Shown piece by piece: positions 50,701-59,700 of a stretch of DNA of 64,000 nt (the first letter of the stretch is position 1; each line of letters opens with the position of its first letter). Location: contig NC_088310.1 of the NCBI RefSeq assembly GCF_910592395.1, positions 13,587,501 to 13,651,500 on the forward strand, read 5' to 3'. A program made the translations under genes and the position numbers. Below the pieces are notes generated by a model, which was not told the origin of the DNA, did not search any database, and was given only the letters and a program-made list of their open reading frames with translations. The stretch comes from Lineus longissimus (Eukaryota > Nemertea > Pilidiophora > Heteronemertea > Lineidae).

Positions 50701-53700
50701 TGGTATTCCCTGGTTCGAGGTTAGTTCGCGGCGGGATATTTAAAGCGGAAACATCCGAGGTCAAACAACAATTTTGCTCACTACCGCCAACTGGTGATAT
50801 AAATCGACACTAATCTATTTTATATCAAAACTTCTGTATCATGAAGACCTTTTCAACTTTATTTCAAGCTTTTATCTGCTGCTATAGAGTTTTAAAAAAA
50901 TTGTTTTTTCATTTACGCATTTTGCCTCCTGGGGAGCTGAATTTGAGTCGAATCGCCCAAATTTTTTTCCGTAAGCAACATTTTCTGCAGTGTTTATAAG
51001 CAAGACTAGATTTGAAGTGCCTCAGTTCTACGATTACAAAATGCCCAACTTTGTCTACAGATGGCTAGATGGAAGGATGGGTGGAAGGATGGAAGGACGA
51101 ACACCAATCGAATAGCTATTTGACTAGCTCCAGCTGAGCTAAAAATGAAGAGAAAATGAAAAATAGAACGATCTCACCCGTGTCCAGATACAATCTTCCA
51201 GAGAAAGGTGTCCCAGGGAGGTCCTTATTTAACCCAAATAAACTCCAATCGGCTGAATAGATGGGCAAAACTCGGTACAATGTTGAACAATGCGCCGAGG
51301 AAAAAGTACTGAGTAATGGCGGCTTTCACGAGGCAGAGGCTGTATTGTGGCACCGCCTAGGTGTAGCTACGTGAACTAGCTAATCATTTTTCTATTATAA
51401 ATAGATTAAATTTTCCTCGGGTGTGTCCGATTAGAGTACACATGCAAAAGTCTGACCTGGGTAGAATATGAATTATTATGAGTTACTGTCACTTAGGCCG
51501 AAGTTACATAGACCTCATTCGTTCATTTCCCAGGACTCATTTTCCCCTTTTGCTTTCATTCCTCAGTGAATGCATGGCCTTGTGACGTGCATTCACCGAG
51601 GAATGAAAGAAAAACCTGGAAAGTGACTCGTGGTAAATGAACGAATGAGGTCTATGTAACTTCGGCCTTAGGGTACACATATACAGAGAATGGGATCAAT
51701 AGCTTCAGTGGTAACAAAATGTGAACATTACATCATGACCGCTGTGACAAAAAGAAGGTCAAGGTCAAAACCCATACAAAACATTGGCATTTTTATGGTA
51801 GAGGTATCTGCCATAAAAATTTCAGGAAGCTGCAATCGAAATTGGTGGAGTTATTGCATTGTTTGTGTTTTCACATAGTGCCCCCTGGTGGCCAAACTGT
51901 AAATGAGAACATGCTAGATTTTGAATTCAAAATTACCAGTCATCTGTTCTTACTACCAAAAAAATAAGTAAAAAATAATAAGTGAGATATCGCACTTTTT
52001 GTGTTTTCGCATGACGCCCCCTGGTGGCCAAACCAGTAATGTTACAAGGCTCAATGTCGGATCATGAGTTACTGTCACCTAGGGTACACACGTACAGAGA
52101 CTGGGATCAATACCTTCAGTGGTTACGGAATGTGAAAAATTCGTCATTTTACACAAACTTTGACCTCTGTGACCTTGAAGAGAAGGTCAAGGTCAAACCC
52201 GTACAACATATTATGTCCCCTCTCAAGAGGTATGTGCCGTAAAAATTTCAGCAAGCTGCGATCAAAAATTTTTGGAATTATTGCATTTTTGTGTTTTCAC
52301 ATAATGCCCCCTGGTGGCCAAACCATGAGTGAGATAACGCCAGATATTGAATTCAAATTTGCAAATCCCCTGTTCATACAACCAAAAAAATTTCAGTGAG
52401 CTGTGACCAATATTAAGCGAGATGCGAGATATCACACTTTTTGTGTTTTCCCTAACGCCCCCTGGTTGCCAAACCAGTAATGATATGAGGTTGAAAGTTG
52501 GTTTATGAGTTACTGTCACCTAGGGGTACACACGTACAGAGACTGGTATCAATAGCTTCCATGGTTACGAAATGTGACCATTTCGTCATTTTACACAAAC
52601 TTTGACCTCTGTAACCTTGAAAAGAAGGTCAAGGTCAAAACCCATGTCTCCTCTCAAGAGGTATCTACAATAAAAATTTCAGCAGTCTGCGACCAATATT
52701 AACTGAGATATCACACTTTTTATGTTTTCACATAACGCCCCCTGGTGGCCAAACCAGTAATGATATAAGGTTGCAACTTGGTTTACAAGTTACTGTCACC
52801 TAGGGGTACACATATACCAAGACTGGTATCAATAGCTTCAGTGGTTACGAAATGTGAACATTTCGTCACTTTACACGAACTTTGACCTCTGTGACCTTGA
52901 AAAGAACGTCAAGGTCAAAACCCATACAATATATATTATGTCCCCTCTCAATAGGTATCTACAATAAAAATTTCAGCAAGATGCGATCAAAATTTGCGGA
53001 GTTATTGCATTTTTTGTGTCTTCACATATCGCCCCCTAGTGGCCAGTCCATAAGTCAAAATTGGACGAAACCTTGACGAGGAACGCCTACCCACCAGGGG
53101 GAGTCTACATATGAAATATGAACTTCCTAGCCCAAGCCGTTACTGAGAACAGCTCCGGACAAACTTGGCAGTCGTTCGTCACTTTACACGAACTTTGACC
53201 TCTGTGACCTTGAAAAGAACGTCAAGGTCAAAACCCGTACAATATATTATGTCCCCTCTCAATAGGTATCTACAATAAAAATTTCAGCAAGATGCGATCA
53301 AAATTTGCGGAGTTATTGCATTTTTTGTGTCTTCACATATCGCCCCCTAGTGGCCAGTCCATAAGTCAAAATGGGACGAAACCTTGACGAGGCACGCCTA
53401 CCCACCAGGGGGAGTCTACATATGAAATATGAACTTCCTAGCCCAAGCCGTTACTGAGAACAGCTCCGGACAAACTTGGCAGCCGCCCGCCCGCCCGCCC
53501 GCCAAGGGGACGACAATATCCCTTTGCCCAATTCCGGCTGAGGGGTAAAAACTAAGACTGCGGCCTGGCGACCATGTTGAATTTTGGGTTGGGTCTAAAA
53601 TTGATAGGGAACCTCCCCTACACTTGGCCATCACACCACAGACACAAGTTTCAGGTCTGTCACTCAGTCGGTTCTTGAGTTATGGGGAGGAATCCGAAAA

Positions 53701-56700
53701 ACCAAGATGGCAGCCTTGTGGCCATCTTGAATTTGGGCTCGGGCCCAAGATCAATAGGGAACCTTTTATACACTAGGCCTTTATGCCACAAAAATTGCAA
53801 GTCCGCTAGAGAGCAGCTTTTGTGTTATTGAGCAGAATAGTGTGGATGCGGACACGAAAACCAGCTGAGAACATAATGCCCCCATCTTAACTTTGTTCAG
53901 CGGGGGCATAATAACTCCCTATCAGGAAAGAAATGGAATATTTCCTCACCAGAAATCACATGAAGTATTTCCTTAACATGAAACAATAGTGGCAGCAGTG
54001 TAAAATTTCCTGATCAGGGAATTTGTTTCCTAATAAGGAAATGACCTGGACCGGACAAGAATTTGCAGATCACGCGGTGAAGGTTTCTTGATATACACGT
54101 GATATGTGATTTTACAGCTGCAGTGTGCCCTGTGGCAAAGTTGCAAGTATCATAAGTGCTTGGCCAACATTATCTTGATAATATCGACACTCCTTCAAAA
54201 TATCGAAGTGTTATCATACTCTCTCTGAAGACACAATCACTGTTGAAGTTTCACAGTCATTGATTGATAAAATTGAAGTGCTTGATTCTATCTGAATACA
54301 CCTTTACAGTCACCTCTTTATAACACGAGACCAATCATTTATTTCTTTTTGTACCCAGAAGAGGAATTTTGAAACTTTCTGGAATTGAATCATTCAGGCA
54401 AAAACGGTGGCAGAAGAAAAAGAAGGCGGTCTCATTACCTCACCACTTACCAGAGATGACTTTTCGCTCCACTCCCATTCTATTGCTAACAGCATAGTTG
54501 CATCCAAGCAGTTGGCAAACAAATACATTCTGTTTGTGCATTAAACGTAAAGTAGACATCAGTTCTTGAGCGCCACTCAGTTCTCGGGAATCGATCAAGA
54601 TCACAAGTTTACTTCTGTCATCAAACTGTGATGACTGAAATTAAAACAGAACAGGGCATGAAAAACATTCCCGACAATAGTTACTTTCCGAATAAGAGAC
54701 AATGCAAGACCCGTGCCAATAGAGTTCATTATGATGTTAAAAAGAGTCACCGCTGACAATTGACACAATTAAGTACTAAAACTAGATTCTATAAAACTAT
54801 GGGGTTCTGATTTATTACTTCGAAGGGAAAATACATTAACTCCGTTCTGAGTGCAGAAGGTCTTGGAAACTTATGCAAGACTCTACCGAGTTTCTGATAT
54901 CTCAACACACACCCTTGATCTGCCAGATTTTAAGTCTAAGAGTAAATGTTAAGTAGATTAGAGCTGCTCTGCTCTTCATCACTTTATATAGTAACAGTGA
55001 GCATTTAAAATGACCCAGAAACTTCTAAGCGGATATAAGGTCCATTATGTCTACTATGGGCCCATATTCATGTGTTGGTTCGGCTGGCCTTTCCCGCAAA
55101 ACTGGTCAATTAAGGCCGCCATGTACATTGTGTGACATCAAAAGATTGTATATTTTGTCATAATAACCTCTGTTGTATCATTTTTGCATGTGCTCGACCA
55201 TCAGAGACTACAAGGCATCTTGCTTGGATTTTACATGGTATGATGTTATTTTCAACCGGTTCATTGAATGCCACTCCTATATACAGGTTATTGTCCTTCC
55301 CCAGACAGACAGAAAATCAGGATTGGGACGAAATAGCGGTTGGTGTCTTTGTCCTTTATTATTGGTAAATTGATGGAATATCTAACCAAGGTTGCCAGTC
55401 GGATACTTAAGTGTTACACGGCTGATGATTTGACCCAAAGACATTTTTCCCCTTTTAATTTCTCCCATTGTCCATTTTCCAGACCTGCTGCTTGATTCAT
55501 TGCAACTAGAATTGCAATAAAACTGCTCAAAAGGTCACAAATCAAGGGATACATAAATAAAATATGCCCACATATATTGTGTCTTCACTGTATAGTCAGT
55601 ATATAGATTAAACTTGGCCGTTCCCTTACCAATTAAAGGGGTGTCAGTTTGTAACCCTATCATTACCAGCTATTGCGGGCTAGCCAATCAAGCCAATTAG
55701 TGCACCTGCTTAATTGGTCCTGGCAAGCCTAATGGAAAATGCATAGGAAATATCAATAAAGTTGGCTTTTTGGGCGGGGTGTTAAAATAATCCCAACTCC
55801 CAACTTCTGACACAATTCTATATATGTCTAGGTATTTAGTGGCAAAATTTGGAGTGATTTGGATGGAAATTCGATGGGTCCATCTATAGGTTGAAAATTT
55901 TGGTAAATCTGTAATGCTTCACTCGTAGCCCGTAGTGTAAATTCCTGAGAAATTGGGTTTTGGGGGCTTTTCTAGCTGCGCTAGCCCGAAACTATACATT
56001 TGATACAATCTCCCGACTTCAGACGTGGTTGATATAACTCTTAGGATTATATTCCCAAGATTTCAGCTTTATTGGAGAAAAATTCATAGTATCCATAGGG
56101 GGGCTGAAAATTGGAGGATTTTCAATTTTTTCCCCAACAAATATGCGAAAAATATTACTTTCCACCTAGAATTAATCAAAATTTCGCAAACTATCACAAA
56201 GTACTTCCTTGCGACAATCATTTGTGAAGCTTTCAAAACTTTTGGCTGATTTATTTGCCCCTTAATTAGCAAAAACCAAACATTTTAGTGTTTGCATGCA
56301 ACAATGCACAGGAGGCTAATTGCCAGATTAATTCACACCTGTCCAATCTCAAACAATAGGAATGATGGAGTCTCCCTCTATTCAAAACAGAGTGTGCTAG
56401 GCCTGCCATAGCTGGTAATGTCAATATTAGGACATTATGATGCAATGGCAGTGTGTGGCTGTGTATGATGCAAGGGCTTATTAGATGGCTTTCAACCTGA
56501 AACTTCCTAGTCTCCAGTTTTTGCATTGTTACAGGGGAGTGACTCGCCCACCGGTCACCAATACCTACCCTTCCACTCTCGATTCTGGGCTCAGCCCCTA
56601 CCTTCCAGCTCCCAACAACTAAACATTAAAATATGATAAATGCAACTAGCTATGCCATTCCAACTTTACCTGAAATTTTCCACGAAGTGAAGATGAAGAA

Positions 56701-59700
56701 ACTGGAATCATGAAACCCTCAGAATTTGACACACCATTCCTTTCATTGCAAGAGGGAGTGTCTTTGATAGTCAGAAGTCCTTTACATGTAATTTCGTCCA
56801 GCTTTTTCCTTTGTTCCTGATTTTTTGCGTCCATACTTTGGAATTCTTCAAGTTTTCCTTGTCTCCATAACTGTTCAGCACATAACTGACGCTGAACAGA
56901 ATTATTAGTAGATATACTTGTCACAGTTGTGGATTGAGTTACTTGTTTCACTGGGGTTGACGAGTGACTAGCATTGGGAGCCATTTTATTTGTAGATTTT
57001 GTGCTGAAGCTGGGCCACAATTCTTCTATGCCTGTGGCAAGTAGTCCGGTTGGACCTGGTTCACAACCACCAAAGTCATCATCTGTATTGATATCAAGAT
57101 AGATATCAGGAATGTGAAGTCCAGTAACTGGTAGCGAGGACATTTTATTTCGTGAAGAGTTTGCAGTCTTTTTGAAATCAAAGTTTCGACCAGAATTGAC
57201 GGTGGTAACTTTAGAAGAAGTCGAACCCATATCGTCCACTGAATACCCATAAGCTGCTAAACTTCCATTCTCACTTATCCCAGGATTTCCTAAACAGCTT
57301 AGAGTCGAGTTCTTACCTTGCCCAGACATTGTCAGCATTCCTGAGGTATTAGCAGGCAAAGTTTTTAGCTGTCCTGAAGCACAAGGTGCTAACACTGTAG
57401 GATTGTTTGAATGAGCAGTATTTGTCTCTATACATTTGACAGGTGTTTCATGTTCATCACTACCTGAAGAGTTCATAAATCGAATACGTTTCCTGCCTTT
57501 TGCCATATTTGTGGTACATGTCTTCTGTTTTGAAACGGATGCCGACTCCTTTCCTCTCTTGTGGCAAATAGTTATTTCAGCTTCGCTCTCAACCCCTAAA
57601 AATCAAAGAAATAACTCTGGAATAATAAGTTTGTAGCAAAAATAACGGGAGTATTTGTTGTTAATTTATAGTCTTTATACAAAAGCAAGTGTCTGGGTGA
57701 CATAGTGCTCACCTGACACAATACAATTGAGTGTAGTTGCCACGGCTAAAAAGGTGCATTATGTTAGGTTGGGGTTCAGAGACAGCCAGCAATTTAGACA
57801 AGTGACCATCCAAGTAATTAATGCTTTGTGCACAAGTTATGGGACCTGTCATTAACGATGCTACTCGCACTTTTTAAAAAACTTCTTGCAACACACTACC
57901 AGCTTACATGGTGGGTCAGTAGCCTGGTTTACCAAAGATGAAAACGAGGTGTTTGTCTGTAGCAGGGCCTGCTGGTGTTAAATCTTCTGTATCCGCATGA
58001 GTGTATTAAATTGTTCTGCTGTGACACTGGTAATATGGTGACCACACAAAATATCAGAACAGCTATGAGCAGTGGCAGAAATAAAGTGAATTACAATAAC
58101 TAAGGTGTAACTGGCAGTCGGCCTGCAATATTTTTGTTCAGATTTTTCTTAAGAGTTGTTCTTTTATCGATGGATATACTTGAAACAACATTTTTTTGTT
58201 TTGTATTGCCACCTGTCACTCTTGATTTTATTAATTGCCTTTTCAAAAATTATGGCAGAAATATGAAATATCAAGCAACTGTTAATTTTGTGACCAATAT
58301 GTGATCGTTGGCAACTGCTTGCACCATGCCTCTGTGTCAAAAGCCCTTTTGTAGTCAGTGAAAATTTATATTTTTATGCAGAATAGGAAGATACAGGCTA
58401 GAACTAAAGCATGTTCTTAAAAATATATGTGACCTTTTGATATCAATATGAAATGAGGTTTTTTGTTGTAAGCAAATGTGTCAAAACCTTAGGGAAATTC
58501 CCCTATTTGAGGTATAACAAGCTTGGAATGGTCTGATTTGTTCATACAAAATATCAAAGAGCTCCCCTGGCAGAACTTAGAGTGAAGTCAAATTACAAAT
58601 GCTTCCTTTAATTCGAATCCCAAGTATTTCAAATTAAATACAGGCAAATATGGATGAAAAGCACAACTAACTTTTTCTAAAATATGACTATACCATGTTT
58701 CTTTAATATGGTATTTTCTATGTTACAGAACAGCCGAGACATGGTTAGTCCACCAGTACTTGAAATGTATCTGGCAGTTTAGAATGTGGTGTCAATTCCA
58801 GATGGCCAACTGATGTTTTTTTCAGGAAAATTATTAATGTCCGTTTCAATCAAAGAGGTTCCAGAGGAGCTCAAATACAAGTAAAGAACAACACAGGCCA
58901 GTGATTTCAATTGCTGATGAACAATATTCATGGCAAATGACAAGAATCAGTCTTCACTGCTAATAAAAAGGCCAGCATGCCTGTTGCTCACAATATGAAT
59001 ATGATGTACACTTTTTGGATTTTGCCCCCTGGTGGCCAAGTGATGAATCAGAGTGGGCTGAACATCAGTCCCTTAAATTCATCTGACAACGGGCTACATG
59101 TAAACCAAATTTAAAATTGATGGTCATTGTGGTAAAGAAACGTACCATAGTTACAGCCCAATGGACAACTCATGCTATTCAGCCTCTCTGACCTTGAAAA
59201 GTAGGCGAAATCAAAACCTGTGCAACACACGCTGTGTGGTTATTTGAAATACCCATGTTATGGAATTAGTAGCAATCGGGCAAGAAATAAGGCATGTTGT
59301 GGCCAAGCGGTGAGTCAGATCACTGAACTATACATCCTATCATACCATGTATACTAAGAAACATTCAGTGTGTGATCTTTGAATGTATGTCATTGATAAG
59401 TTTTATCAAGCTCAAGTTAGTGGTTGGAACATTTTGACGATACTTTCAATTTCAAGCTCGCAGAGGTGAAATTCCCTGCCATAACAGTGACTTTATTCTT
59501 GTCACTGACGACTGGTGAGCACGTGGTCCCTGGCTAATTCACTAAGTTTTTACATTTGCCCCCCCCCCCCTCTGCATCCTGGTTGCAAAGTACCAAATCA
59601 GATCCGACCCAACTCTGGTACCTTAGATCACCTGGACACAGGGTACATGTGTACAAAATTTGAGATCAATGGTCACTGCAGTTTAAAAACAACCCAAAAT

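Larger units (their letters stand above)
51470..53510 (+). mobile_element. Family-1-related tandem repeat block (DR0 subfamily)
   Basis: Units of about 300-400 bp with GAGTTACTGTCACCTAGGG-TACACA, TTTGACCTCTGTGACCTTGA, AAGGTCAAGGTCAAAACCC, and GCCCCCTGGTGGCCAAACC. The last two units (52864-53176 and 53177-53484) are a near-perfect 313-bp tandem duplication. It is interrupted by a MITE at 51496-51667. No family-1 head or tail is preserved. Confidence 0.75.
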
